Origin: Candidatus Omnitrophota bacterium
GTDB taxonomy: Bacteria; Omnitrophota; Gorgyraeia; Gygaellales; Profunditerraquicolaceae
Reading direction: 5' to 3'
Length of the DNA stretch: 13,056 nt
NCBI GenBank assembly: GCA_026387255.1
Contig: JAPLMA010000052.1
Span: forward strand, 1-13,056
Shown here: in pieces, positions 1 through 7,910 of the stretch
Position numbering within the stretch: the stretch's first letter is position 1
Layout of the letters: every line of letters starts with the position of its first letter
Position numbers and translations under genes: made by a program
The notes under the pieces: model-generated
What the model was told of the DNA's origin: nothing
What the model saw: the letters and a program-made list of their open reading frames with translations, nothing else
Databases searched by the model: none

Positions 1-1529
1 CCTCTCGCCCGGAGAATGCCTGATTTTGCCTTCCGGGGAGCCAAAAGCTGCCTGGCGTATCTTAGATCTGTTTTAAGCTTCCTGTTTCGCGCATGCATCA
101 CTACCATCAATAAATAAAACAACAAAGGAATAACCTGAAAACCCAAGAATATCTTATTTTTATAAAGATACTCTCCCTTTCTCCTTAATTCTCCGGGGTT
201 ATCTTTTATATAGATTATATCCCTGCCTAGTTTCTCTTCTTTAATCAAGGTATGCGCGGGCTGCGTACCTTCTATTACCTTAAGCTCCTCTTCTTTTTCG
301 GACTTAATTATTTTAATCGGAAAAGGACCCCTGGTAATTGTTTCAAATTGGCCGGACTGTGTATTAAAAAAACTAAAACTCATCGCCGGTATTTCTTTTA
401 CCGATGCCTTTAAGGGAATAAGCACTTCATCAAATGTTTTAGCCTCTTTATCCTGCTTGATCTGAGGCGCATAAACTTTAAAATCATCGCCTAAGTTAAC
501 ACCTGGTAAATTTACAGTATTAAAATTACCTTGGCCGGTAACTGCTGCTTTTAAAGTAACCGGATCCCCTACTTTTACTTCCAAAGGGCTTACTGATGCC
601 TGAAAATCAAAAACCCCTAATGCGCCCAAGAAACCTTCGGGTTTATTCTCCGTAGGCAAAGGTAAAACCGTTAGCGGAATATCCGCTGATTTTAAATTCA
701 TCGGATAAGCTTGGAAACCGCCAAAAAAATTATCAAAAATATCGGAGTTAAAAAAATCATCAAAAGAGGCCGGAGATTGCCGGTTAGTTTGCTTTTTGCT
801 AAGGAGATTGCATTGTAGAGTGGCCGGGCCAAGACGGAATTCCCCGGGTTTTAATCCAAAAATCGTAGTCTGAAATTCAATGATCTCGTAATTTATCCCT
901 CCGGCAACTTCCTGATATTGCTTGGGCGCCCCATATTCACCCACGGAAAAACCATCATGATTAAATTGAGGAAATTGAATATCCCTAACCCCTAATTTAT
1001 TAACAAATAATTTAATCGTAACGGGGATTAACTCGTTAAGATAAACTTTATTCTTTTTTAACTGTAGAGTTAAAAATATCCGCTCATTTAAATCCTTTGT
1101 CTGCAGAGTTCCTTCCGGAGTAGCCTGATTCTCCGTCTGGCCTACCGACTCTAAAACTTCAATATTAATAGCATTAGAATTATAGGTATTGCCATTATAC
1201 TCGAATCTAAAAGGCCCAATCTTAAATGTTCCGACCTTAGTCGGCAGAAGCGTGTAAATATAAGTAACCGAGCTGGATGCCTGTCCATTGATAATTGACA
1301 TCCTGGTGGAAGGTCCTAAATAACGCACTTGGAATCCTTCGATAGTTGATAATTCCGGAACAGGCATGTTTTGTGATCCGTCAAAAGTAAGGTCAAGTTG
1401 CAGCGACTGCCCCAAGCCGACTTTATTTCTATCTACCGTGGCCTCAAAGTTAATCTCCTTAGCCAAAACATGCGTATAGAGTAACAAGGTTAAAATGATA
1501 AAAATTTTTACTACTCTAATTATTTTCAT
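1..1529 (-). CDS. batD: BatD-like exported membrane protein (3' end beyond the left edge)
   Basis: The minus-strand frame is open from the ATG at 1529 to the window edge (509 codons, no stop), so the C-terminus is missing. Residues 1 to about 24 form a signal peptide (MKIIRVVKIF..., cleavage near VLA/KE). A long beta-rich extracytoplasmic region follows, with the BatD-style opening 'ATVDRNKVGLGQSLQLDLTFDG' type Ig-like strand pattern, a second similar segment near residues 310-400 (SPLEVKVGDPVTLKAAVTGQ), and a Phe/Asp/Gly-rich linker near 250-275. A single hydrophobic helix lies at about 458-482, then a basic cytoplasmic tail (NRKLKTDLRYARQLLAPRKA). This layout matches the 'oxygen tolerance' BatD family, thought to work in the envelope with the VWA proteins encoded upstream. 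An AAAGGA ribosome site lies about 6 nt before the start, and the ATG overlaps the TAA of the preceding TPR frame (TAATG), indicating translational coupling. It is the last visible gene of the operon. Confidence 0.88.
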   Translation of the reverse strand, partial: MKIIRVVKIFIILTLLLYTHVLAKEINFEATVDRNKVGLGQSLQLDLTFDGSQNMPVPELSTIEGFQVRYLGPSTRMSIINGQASSSVTYIYTLLPTKVGTFKIGPFRFEYNGNTYNSNAINIEVLESVGQTENQATPEGTLQTKDLNERIFLTLQLKKNKVYLNELIPVTIKLFVNKLGVRDIQFPQFNHDGFSVGEYGAPKQYQEVAGGINYEIIEFQTTIFGLKPGEFRLGPATLQCNLLSKKQTNRQSPASFDDFFNSDIFDNFFGGFQAYPMNLKSADIPLTVLPLPTENKPEGFLGALGVFDFQASVSPLEVKVGDPVTLKAAVTGQGNFNTVNLPGVNLGDDFKVYAPQIKQDKEAKTFDEVLIPLKASVKEIPAMSFSFFNTQSGQFETITRGPFPIKIIKSEKEEELKVIEGTQPAHTLIKEEKLGRDIIYIKDNPGELRRKGEYLYKNKIFLGFQVIPLLFYLLMVVMHARNRKLKTDLRYARQLLAPRKAKSGILRAR

Positions 1530-1645
1530 TACCAATCCTTTAGAACCTTCTCTTCTGCGCCTTTTCGATCATCCTTAAGCATACCGGCAGTATTTTCTTC
1601 CTGTCGATATGCTTCAAGCAGCATACTTGCCTCTTCCTTAGACAT
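1529..1645 (-). pseudogene. detached C-terminal tail of the BatC-like TPR gene, downstream of an in-frame TAG
   Basis: Immediately after the TAG at 1657-1655 the same frame continues as L-K-E, then a Met at 1645, then 37 more residues (MSKEEASMLLEAYRQEE ... KVLKDW), ending with a TAA at 1531-1529 that overlaps the batD start. From memory, many BatC-type TPR proteins carry a tail of the form M-S-x-E-x-A-x-x-L-L-x-x-x-x-x-x-E after a Gln-rich linker, so I read this as the real C-terminus of the upstream gene. Changing the TAG to CAG would restore a Gln in a Gln-rich context and give one protein of about 298 residues. If translated alone it would start at the ATG at 1645, but only a weak AAAAGAA purine run precedes that codon. 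It may be a nonsense mutation, a sequence error, or a small separate product. Confidence 0.7.
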
Positions 1646-1654
1646 TTCTTTTAG

Positions 1655-2425
1655 CTATTGCGGCTGGGCAAAAGCACCTTTCGACTCCTCAGATTTAGTC
1701 GGAGGCTGAGTTGTAGTTGACTGCCCTTGTTTGTCTTGACCCTCTTGCTTGGGCTCTTGAGCCTGTTGGTCTTGTCCTTGCTTGTCCCCGGATTTTTCCT
1801 GCTCCTTTGGCGCAGAAGCAGATTGTTGCTGACTAGATTGATCCTCTTCCTTCTGTTGAGAGTCTCCCTGCTGTTTTTGTGGCTGCTCTTGATTCTGCTG
1901 GTCTTGCTTTTGGTTATTTTTATTTTCTTGCGGCTGCTGCTTTAATTTTTCTTTAAGTTCCTTGAGTTTCTCCGCAACAATCTTATAATTTACTTTAACA
2001 TCTTCGTCTTTAGGGGTTAGTTCCTGGGTCCTCTTATAATTATTCAACGCTCCTTCTAATAATTGTACTGCTGCGGAAAGATCCGTGTTCTCTTTTGATG
2101 ATCCTAGCATATATTTAGAGTTTCCCAGATTATAATTTGCCTTGGCTTCCAACCCCTTATCTTCAGTGATTAAAGATCTTTCGAATAAACTATTTGCTTT
2201 TTGATACTCTTTAGTTTTATATTGGGCTGCACCGGAGTCAAAGTTTATAATCGCTGAATCCGGCTGTTTAGCAAGCGCCTGATCATAATGTTTCAAAGCA
2301 TCTTGGTATTTTTTGTCCCCATACAGCCGGTTGCCTTTTTCCACTGCTCCGGCGACAGAAAAAGCCAATGCCTGAGCCCGAAGAACACATGTAATAATTA
2401 TACTACTAAAAAATATTTTTTTCAT
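1655..2425 (-). CDS. batC: BatC-like exported TPR protein with Gln/Lys-rich tail
   Basis: This 256-residue product opens with a signal peptide (about residues 1-22). TPR-like helical hairpins follow at roughly 26-59 (GNRLYGDKKYQDALKHYDQAL), 60-93 and 94-151, and include A-N-Y-N-L-G-N-S at 96-103. From about 162 to the end it is low-complexity Gln/Glu/Lys/Ser. TPR proteins of this kind sit in the periplasm in Bat operons and are presumed to scaffold the VWA proteins. Its ATG overlaps the TAA of the upstream VWA gene (TAATG), and no good ribosome site is visible, so coupled translation is likely. The reading frame ends at a TAG, but a conserved-looking tail continues in frame beyond it; the annotated product therefore probably lacks its usual last 40 or so residues. 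The strong antisense Leu-rich frame over the tail is an artefact of the CAA/CAG/AAA codons. Confidence 0.85.
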   Translation of the reverse strand: MKKIFFSSIIITCVLRAQALAFSVAGAVEKGNRLYGDKKYQDALKHYDQALAKQPDSAIINFDSGAAQYKTKEYQKANSLFERSLITEDKGLEAKANYNLGNSKYMLGSSKENTDLSAAVQLLEGALNNYKRTQELTPKDEDVKVNYKIVAEKLKELKEKLKQQPQENKNNQKQDQQNQEQPQKQQGDSQQKEEDQSSQQQSASAPKEQEKSGDKQGQDQQAQEPKQEGQDKQGQSTTTQPPTKSEESKGAFAQPQ

Positions 2426-3429
2426 TATCTGTAATTTTTTCTATCGCTGATTACTGTTTCTAACAGAATCAAGATTAATCCGATGGTTAACGGTATCTGG
2501 AATCTTTCCGCGTAGAGCTTATCCATCTTGCCTTCAAACTCGCGTTTTTCCATTTTTGATAATCTTCCCTGATAAAGCAAATCCAAACCAAAATCAATGT
2601 TCGTGGAACGAATATATGTGCCGCCGCAAACCAGGGCGATTTTCTGCAGAACCTCTTCATTTAAACGAGATTTAACAGCATTACCTTCATTGTCTCTCAG
2701 AAATTCCTTCCGGCCATCTTCTTGCTTTAGAAAAACCAATTCTCCTTCTTTGGTGCCGATACCTATAGCGCAAATAATTATACCTTCTTTCTTAGCTTCC
2801 TCGGCAAGCCGGAGCGGATCGCCCTCATGATCCTCGCCATCTGTAATAATAATTAATACCTTATATTTTCCCTCTCCGGCAGGATAACTGCGTAGGGCTT
2901 CTTTTATCGCGCTTGAAATCGAAGTGCCTCCTTTGGGAATAGTATTAACATCTATATTTTCCAGGGATAACAAAAATCCCCCGTAATCAATGGTCAAAGG
3001 GCATCCTAAAAACGCGCTTCCGGCGAAAGTAATCAAACCAATTCTATCTCCTTTAAGATCCTGCGTAAAATCGCCGATTGCCAATTTAGCACGCTCCAGG
3101 CGGCTAGGCTTTATGTCATTAGCCAGCATGCTTTTTGAAGTATCCAATGCAATAATTATATCCAGGCCTTTACGCTTTAACTCCTGCCATTTAAATCCCC
3201 ATTGCGGGCGCAACAAAGCAAAAAAACAAAAAAGCAGTCCTAAAATAAGTAGTATTGCTTTTAATCTTTGCCGGCCGGGATTAACTTGTATCAATAATTC
3301 GGCCAGTAAACTTTTTTGCGCGAATTTATCCCAGGCCTTCTTACGCATCCTAAAAGCCCAGATATAAAACAAAATTAAACTCAGAACCACAAAAATAAAT
3401 AGCGTAAAATAAGGCTGCGCAAATCGCAT
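2425..3429 (-). CDS. batB: BatB-type VWA-domain membrane protein
   Basis: This is a 334-residue inner-membrane protein. Helices lie at about 10-24 and 57-72, a von Willebrand factor A domain fills the middle, and a C-terminal helix lies at about 313-328. The metal-ion-dependent adhesion site is intact: DTSKS at 96-100 (DxSxS), T in the TFAGSAF segment, and the aspartate of IIITDGEDHEG. The family is the Bat VWA family, which acts with MoxR ATPases; the VWA domain lies on the periplasmic side or the cytoplasmic side depending on the helix count used, and I cannot settle that here. It is preceded by AAGGAAGG about 12 nt before the ATG and starts 3 nt after the stop of the other VWA gene. The two VWA genes are clear paralogues, sharing the TFA(G/A)xA...CPLTxDY block. 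Assignment as B rather than A rests on position, next to the TPR gene. Confidence 0.9.
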   Translation of the reverse strand: MRFAQPYFTLFIFVVLSLILFYIWAFRMRKKAWDKFAQKSLLAELLIQVNPGRQRLKAILLILGLLFCFFALLRPQWGFKWQELKRKGLDIIIALDTSKSMLANDIKPSRLERAKLAIGDFTQDLKGDRIGLITFAGSAFLGCPLTIDYGGFLLSLENIDVNTIPKGGTSISSAIKEALRSYPAGEGKYKVLIIITDGEDHEGDPLRLAEEAKKEGIIICAIGIGTKEGELVFLKQEDGRKEFLRDNEGNAVKSRLNEEVLQKIALVCGGTYIRSTNIDFGLDLLYQGRLSKMEKREFEGKMDKLYAERFQIPLTIGLILILLETVISDRKNYR

Positions 3430-3432
3430 TTT

Positions 3433-4428
3433 TTATGGAACCTTCCTTAAAACAGTGTTAGTTAAAACTATTTCTAAAAACAACAGCAATAATCCCGGAA
3501 TAAGAAATAACGGAAATAATTCATTATATTGCAGATAACCTTTTTCCTGCATCGGCGTCTTCTCTAACTTGTCAATTTCGCCATAAATTTCGCGTAAACT
3601 TTCGGTATCCGTCGCTCGGAAAAATTTAGCGCTGGTGATCGAAGCGATTTTAGTTAAGGTCTCCTCATCAAGATCCACTTCTATCTGCTGATAAGCTTTA
3701 TTTCCGAATAAATCGCGCACCGGATAAGGTACCGGCCCTTTACCCCCTGCGCCGATAGTATAGATCTTAACTTTCAGGGCTTTCGCAGCTTCGGCCGCGG
3801 TTAAAGGAGAAATTGTCCCCAGATTATTGCGGCCATCAGTAAGCAAAATAACCACCTTGCTCTTAGCCTTACTGTTTTTTAAACGGTTTAAGGATGTGGC
3901 GATTCCCGAACCAATCGCCGTGCCGTCCTCTAACATCCCTGATTTTACCCGCTCCAAATTAGTCAAGAGCCAATTATAATCTAAAGTCAAAGGGCAAACC
4001 GTATAGGCCCGGGCAGCAAAAGTAACAATGGCGATACGGTCATTTTTCCTTCCTTGGATAAAATTTCTTACCACATCCTTGATCACTTCAACCCGGCTTT
4101 CTCTTTTGCCGTTTATTTTAAAATCCTCGGCCAACATACTTGTCGAAGAATCCAAAGCTAAAACAATATCCACGCCTTCGCTGGTAATCTTAGAATCGGC
4201 GATTGGCGATTGCAAGCGGGCTAAAGCCAGGATAATCAATACCGCTGCAATCAAGCGTAGATAAATAATTTTCTGGCTCAGGAACACTTTAAGAGTTGGT
4301 TTTAAATCCTGGATGAGCACTTGCGAAGAAAATTTAAACCCACTGGATAAATTTCTCTTTTTAACGTAAATAATTATTACAATAACCAGCGGCAATAAAG
4401 ATAAAAATAACGGGCTATGAAAAATCAT
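3433..4428 (-). CDS. batA: BatA-type VWA-domain membrane protein
   Basis: This 331-residue protein has the standard BatA layout: an N-terminal helix at about 6-22, a second at about 55-70, a VWA domain, and a C-terminal helix at about 304-322. The MIDAS motif is complete (DSSTS at 93-97, T in TFAARAY, D in LLTDGRNN). A short insertion (VPYPVRDLFGNKAYQQIEVDL) before the last strands is typical of this family. The ATG overlaps the TGA of the upstream gene (ATGA), with GAGGAA about 11 nt before it. By family knowledge it is a metal-binding partner of the MoxR ATPase encoded first in this operon, anchored in the inner membrane. No missing key residue is seen. Confidence 0.92.
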   Translation of the reverse strand: MIFHSPLFLSLLPLVIVIIIYVKKRNLSSGFKFSSQVLIQDLKPTLKVFLSQKIIYLRLIAAVLIILALARLQSPIADSKITSEGVDIVLALDSSTSMLAEDFKINGKRESRVEVIKDVVRNFIQGRKNDRIAIVTFAARAYTVCPLTLDYNWLLTNLERVKSGMLEDGTAIGSGIATSLNRLKNSKAKSKVVILLTDGRNNLGTISPLTAAEAAKALKVKIYTIGAGGKGPVPYPVRDLFGNKAYQQIEVDLDEETLTKIASITSAKFFRATDTESLREIYGEIDKLEKTPMQEKGYLQYNELFPLFLIPGLLLLFLEIVLTNTVLRKVP

Positions 4429-4937
4429 TTTACAGGCACTTCCTCTTTTGTCTCATCCACCACTTTCTTAGCCGATAAGAAAATTGCATCCATTTCTCCG
4501 GATGAAGGAACATATTTTGCGAATTTAACTAGATCACAAGCTAAAAGGAATTCTTTTAATAAAGTTTTGTGGCTACTGATCAATTGGCTATAATCACGGA
4601 CATAGAATAAGAATTCCTCGGTCGTCATTTCCGGGGCTTTCAGTAAAAATCTATTTTCTAGATAATGCCGGATAATATCCGAAACTTCGCTGTAATATTC
4701 TTTAATCTTACCCTGGCGGATGAAATCTTTTGCCTTGAGTTTCTCCAGCTGTTCATAAGCGATCTGATGCGCGGGTTTTTGGGGCATAATTATGGAAATC
4801 TTCTTTCTTCTGGATAAAAACTTAAATAAAAACACCAATATCGCCAGAAGAATTAAAATCACCAACCAGAGAATAATATTTATGCGATTGTTTAAACTTA
4901 AAGGGCCTTTAATATCACGCAGAGTTTCGTTGATCAA
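4425..4937 (-). CDS. small single-pass membrane protein of the Bat operon (DUF4381-like)
   Basis: This is a 170-residue protein with one strong helix at about 21-42 (IILWLVILILLAILVFLF), a basic stop-transfer RRKK, and a helical cytoplasmic domain. The domain contains the pattern A-Y-E-Q-L-E-K-L ... YYSEVSDIIRHYLENRF ... E-M-T-T-E-E-F-L. That Y-x-x-(L/V)-S-x-I-x-R-x-Y-(L/I)-E-x-R-F signature is what I associate with the small DUF4381-like proteins that sit between the DUF58 and VWA genes in MoxR/Bat operons. The start is TTG at 4937, chosen because an AGGAGAAGG ribosome site lies about 6 nt upstream and because it overlaps the DUF58 stop (TTGA); no upstream or nearby ATG fits. It overlaps the batA start at its other end. 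Function is not known in detail; a role in assembling the VWA complex is inferred from position. Confidence 0.8.
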   Translation of the reverse strand: MINETLRDIKGPLSLNNRINIILWLVILILLAILVFLFKFLSRRKKISIIMPQKPAHQIAYEQLEKLKAKDFIRQGKIKEYYSEVSDIIRHYLENRFLLKAPEMTTEEFLFYVRDYSQLISSHKTLLKEFLLACDLVKFAKYVPSSGEMDAIFLSAKKVVDETKEEVPVK

Positions 4938-5812
4938 TGCCTTCTCCTCTCGCGGAATTTAAAAAATTTCAGTAAGCTTCGCGAATAGGGTATATCCGTA
5001 CGCACATCAATAGTGTCAACACGCAGAGAGCGAAAAAGCGTTTCTCTTTCCTTAATCCTTTGCTGATTTCTCCGCGCGTATTCCTGACGTAACCCTTTAT
5101 CTGATGTATCTAAAATAAAATCACGCTTTTTCTCCGGATCAAACAGCTTTACCAGTCCGATATCGCCAAACTCCAGTTCCCTGGGATCCGTAATGGTTAC
5201 GGCGACAATATCATGGCGCTTATTGGCTACGGCAAGCATTTTTTTAAAATCCCCTGATAAAAAATCTGAAATAATAAAAGTAACCGTCTTACGGGTAGTT
5301 ACGCGGTTAAGGTATTCTAAAACCAAAGTAATATCTGTGCCTGTACCCTGAGGTTTAAAATAAAGCGCTTCACGGATAACGCGCAGGACATGGCTGATGC
5401 CTTTTCGGGGAGGAATAAATTTTTCTATCCTGTCGGTAAAAGCAATAAAACCTACTTTATCATTATTTCTAATCGCAGAAAACGCCAAAAGAGAACAGAG
5501 CTTTGCCGCCAGCTGCATTTTTAACTGCTCCGTAGTGCCAAAATATGAAGAAGCGGACATGTCTAACAAGAGCATCACGGTCAACTCGCGTTCTTCCACA
5601 AATTTTTTTACAAAAAGATGCCCGGTGCGCGCAGTAACATTCCAGTCAATAGAACGGATCTCATCGCCCGCAGAATACTCCCGTACCTCATAAAATTCCA
5701 TACCCTTACCCTTAAAGACGCTCTGGTACTGGCCGGCAAATACATCCGTTACCATGCGAGAGGTAGTAATCTGGATACGCCGTATTTCACGTAATATTTC
5801 TTTGGGTATCAT
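4934..5812 (-). CDS. DUF58 family protein (VWA-like, MoxR partner)
   Basis: The 292-residue protein has no membrane segment and carries the DUF58 signature at about 44-71: REYSAGDEIRSIDWNVTAR followed by LFVKKF. The fold is VWA-like, and a DxSxS-type metal site is present (DMSAS at 84-88), with FIISDF further on in the position of the third metal-site strand. Its length is normal for the short, soluble DUF58 form. It starts 15 nt after the MoxR stop, and only a poor ribosome site is visible, so translation may depend on re-initiation after MoxR. In known MoxR operons the DUF58 gene is almost always the immediate neighbour of the ATPase. The molecular role is not established; a substrate or adaptor partner of MoxR is the usual suggestion. 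Confidence 0.93.
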   Translation of the reverse strand: MIPKEILREIRRIQITTSRMVTDVFAGQYQSVFKGKGMEFYEVREYSAGDEIRSIDWNVTARTGHLFVKKFVEERELTVMLLLDMSASSYFGTTEQLKMQLAAKLCSLLAFSAIRNNDKVGFIAFTDRIEKFIPPRKGISHVLRVIREALYFKPQGTGTDITLVLEYLNRVTTRKTVTFIISDFLSGDFKKMLAVANKRHDIVAVTITDPRELEFGDIGLVKLFDPEKKRDFILDTSDKGLRQEYARRNQQRIKERETLFRSLRVDTIDVRTDIPYSRSLLKFFKFRERRRH

Positions 5813-5827
5813 TAGCTTAAAAAATTA

Positions 5828-6820
5828 TTAAGGAACGTCAACTTCGCTAAAGATCTTTTTGATTATATCATCAGACGTCTTCTCCTCAGCCTCTGCTTCA
5901 TAACTCACAATAACCCGGTGCCTTAAAACATCCGGGCCAATCGATTTTACATCCTGAGGAGTTACATAGCCTCTGCCTTGGATAAAAGCGTAAGCCTTAG
6001 AAGCAAGCGTCAAATTAATGGTTGCCCGCGGAGAAGCTCCGTATTGAATTAAACTTAAAAGCTCATCGAGTTTATATTTTTTAGGATCTCTCGTAGCAAA
6101 TACGATATCCAAAATATATTTCTCTATTTTTTCATCCATATATACCTCATCCACCACGCTGCGCGCCCGAAGAATATCCGCAGGCCCGACCACGGCTTTT
6201 ACTTCATTTTTTTTATCCGTAAAACCCATGCGTTTTAAAATCTTATGCTCTTCCTCTAAATTCGGATAAGTAATATTGATTTTAAGCATAAATCGGTCAA
6301 TCTGCGCTTCAGGAAGCGGGTATGTTCCCTCATGCTCAATCGGATTCTGGGTAGCCATTACTAAAAACGGATCATCCAGCTTAAAAGTATTTTCACCGAT
6401 CGTAATCTGTCTTTCCTGCATAGCTTCCAGCAGAGCGCTTTGGACCTTTGCCGGCGCGCGGTTTATTTCATCCGCTAGAATGATGTTAGCAAATATCGGG
6501 CCTTTTTTAGTTGAGAATACTCCCTCTTTAGGATTATAAATCAGGGTTCCAATAAGATCCGCAGGTAGAAGATCCGGAGTAAACTGGATCCTTTGAAATT
6601 TAGTATTTATGGCTGCCGCCAGAGTTTTGATCGAGAGAGTTTTGGCTAATCCCGGCACCCCCTCAACTAGAATATGGCCATTGGCAAACAAACCCACCAG
6701 CAGCCTTTCAATCAAATATTTCTGGCCGATAATGACTTTTTCGATTTCCGCGACCAAGGTTTGAACAAATAAACTTTCTTTCTGGACTTTTTCATTAATC
6801 GCAGTCAGACCCATATTCAT
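5828..6820 (-). CDS. moxR: MoxR-family AAA+ ATPase
   Basis: This 330-residue AAA+ ATPase is complete. It has Walker A GVPGLAKT at 54-61, Walker B IILADEIN at 113-120, sensor 1 ATQNP at 156-160, the arginine finger in EAQIDRF (R176), and sensor 2 GASPRA at 261-266. These are the standard MoxR landmarks, including the ...YPLPEAQIDRFM block. MoxR proteins act as cytoplasmic chaperone-like ATPases that mature or remodel complexes, here most likely the VWA proteins encoded downstream. The ATG at 6820 follows AAGGAGG (6827-6833) at 6 nt. It is the first gene of the operon and has its own promoter (see 6853-6880). Confidence 0.97.
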   Translation of the reverse strand: MNMGLTAINEKVQKESLFVQTLVAEIEKVIIGQKYLIERLLVGLFANGHILVEGVPGLAKTLSIKTLAAAINTKFQRIQFTPDLLPADLIGTLIYNPKEGVFSTKKGPIFANIILADEINRAPAKVQSALLEAMQERQITIGENTFKLDDPFLVMATQNPIEHEGTYPLPEAQIDRFMLKINITYPNLEEEHKILKRMGFTDKKNEVKAVVGPADILRARSVVDEVYMDEKIEKYILDIVFATRDPKKYKLDELLSLIQYGASPRATINLTLASKAYAFIQGRGYVTPQDVKSIGPDVLRHRVIVSYEAEAEEKTSDDIIKKIFSEVDVP

Positions 6821-6852
6821 TTAAAGCCTCCTTTTTTAATTTTAATTATTAA

Positions 6853-6880
6853 ATTATACCTCCATTAAATATTTTTTCAA
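6853..6880 (-). promoter_or_regulatory. sigma70-type promoter of the moxR/bat operon
   Basis: On the minus strand, a TTGAAA -35 (6875-6880) and a perfect TATAAT -10 (6853-6858) are separated by 16 nt. The predicted start site is near 6846, giving a leader of about 26 nt that contains AAGGAGG. It lies in the 76-nt gap between the serine hydrolase and moxR, so the bat operon can be expressed independently of the hydrolase gene. No operator-like palindrome overlaps it. Confidence 0.75.
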
Positions 6881-6896
6881 ATATAAAATTATAGCT

Positions 6897-7847
6897 TTAG
6901 AGATTTTGATAATAATTATAGACAAGCAGCGCCATATCCGAAATAAGTTTTTTTGCAGGCTTTGCAAATTTATTCTCGTGCTTTACTAAAACACAAATCA
7001 GAAAATTACCTTTATTGGTAAATACAATCCCCACATCATGACAGATATGTCTTTCTAATCCTGTCTTATGCGCAATAAAAGTTCCGTTTTTAGGAAGTTT
7101 CCTAGGAATACGATCGTTGATTCTCTGTTGTCCTAATAATTCCAGGCATCTTTCAGAAACATCTTTATTTAAAAACTTCTGATAATATAGCTCTTCCAAC
7201 AAATAAGCCATATCCTGCGCTGTCGTATAGTTCTCTACGCCTCCTTTTCTCTCTTTAAAATCCATCATCTTGCGTGCGATATTAGTATTTTTTAAACCCA
7301 TTTTTTTAAAATAGGAATTGAGCGTATCAAACCCTAAAAAATCTATTAAAATATTGGCGGCGACATTGTCACTTTGAGTAATCATCGGATTAAACAATTC
7401 TTCCACTGTAAAAACTGAACCCGCGGGATCTTTTCCTAATACTTTTGATCCGGATACTTTATCAGACGATTTAAGGGCGATGGTGTCTTTTAGGCTTATT
7501 TTGCCATCCTGCGCTGCATAAAAACAAGAAAGCATAATCGGGATCTTTACTAAACTTGCGGAAGGAATCAGCGTGCCCTTATTAAAAGTAATCTCCCAAT
7601 TGCTGTCTAAATTCTTAACCACAAGGCTGACGGTTCCTTTAAAATGCCTGATTTTGTTTTCCAGAATATCCTTCAACTTTAACCACGCCCGCCTCTTGGT
7701 TTCTAATAAGACTTGTTCATTTTTGATTGTGCGACCACGATTTTTATAATTTTTATATAAGAAAGATGAACTCAAGCCAATGATAATAAACAAAATTATT
7801 AAAACTATTTTTTTCTTTTTCATAATTTCTAATAACTTCTCGTTCAT
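6897..7847 (-). CDS. exported class A beta-lactamase/PBP-fold serine hydrolase
   Basis: This protein (316 residues from the ATG at 7847) has an N-terminal signal anchor at about 13-31 and a beta-lactamase class A type domain. The catalytic S-L-V-K is at 98-101 (SxxK), S-D-N at 159-161, and K-T-G at 261-263, all in the expected order and spacing. The omega-loop region (about 196-210, MDFKERKGGVENYTTAQD) lacks the ExxLN that carries the deacylating Glu in true class A enzymes. A penicillin-binding or peptidoglycan-trimming hydrolase is therefore at least as likely as antibiotic resistance. The start is uncertain: the ATG at 7847 lies 3 nt from a 16-bp inverted repeat and has no ribosome site, while Met-9 (7823), giving MKKKKIVLIILF, is the more natural signal-peptide start. 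It sits just upstream of the bat operon but is probably a separate transcription unit. Confidence 0.88.
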   Translation of the reverse strand: MNEKLLEIMKKKKIVLIILFIIIGLSSSFLYKNYKNRGRTIKNEQVLLETKRRAWLKLKDILENKIRHFKGTVSLVVKNLDSNWEITFNKGTLIPSASLVKIPIMLSCFYAAQDGKISLKDTIALKSSDKVSGSKVLGKDPAGSVFTVEELFNPMITQSDNVAANILIDFLGFDTLNSYFKKMGLKNTNIARKMMDFKERKGGVENYTTAQDMAYLLEELYYQKFLNKDVSERCLELLGQQRINDRIPRKLPKNGTFIAHKTGLERHICHDVGIVFTNKGNFLICVLVKHENKFAKPAKKLISDMALLVYNYYQNL

Positions 7848-7850
7848 AAA

Positions 7851-7893
7851 CGGATTACGGCAGGCACATTTAATTTATGCCTGCCGTAATCCG
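7851..7893 (-). repeat. perfect 16-bp inverted repeat (possible terminator or dispersed palindrome)
   Basis: The arms CGGATTACGGCAGGCA (7851-7866) and TGCCTGCCGTAATCCG (7878-7893) are exact reverse complements around an 11-nt AT-rich loop. Read on the minus strand, only TTT follows the stem, a poor U-tract for intrinsic termination; on the plus strand there is none. It lies between the small exported gene ending at 7911 and the hydrolase start. It could attenuate or stabilise the upstream transcript, or be one copy of a dispersed palindromic element. No second copy is present in this window. Confidence 0.8.
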
Positions 7894-7910
7894 CTATAAC
7901 AACTTACCTA

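Noticed and set aside
1655..1657. TAG recoded as an amino acid throughout the genome
   Set aside because: At least three other genes here end naturally at TAG, with no conserved-looking continuation after it.
1727..1945. Leu-rich plus-strand frame of 72 codons
   Set aside because: It is the antisense of the CAA/CAG/AAA-rich tail of the TPR gene; the Leu run is a by-product of those codons.
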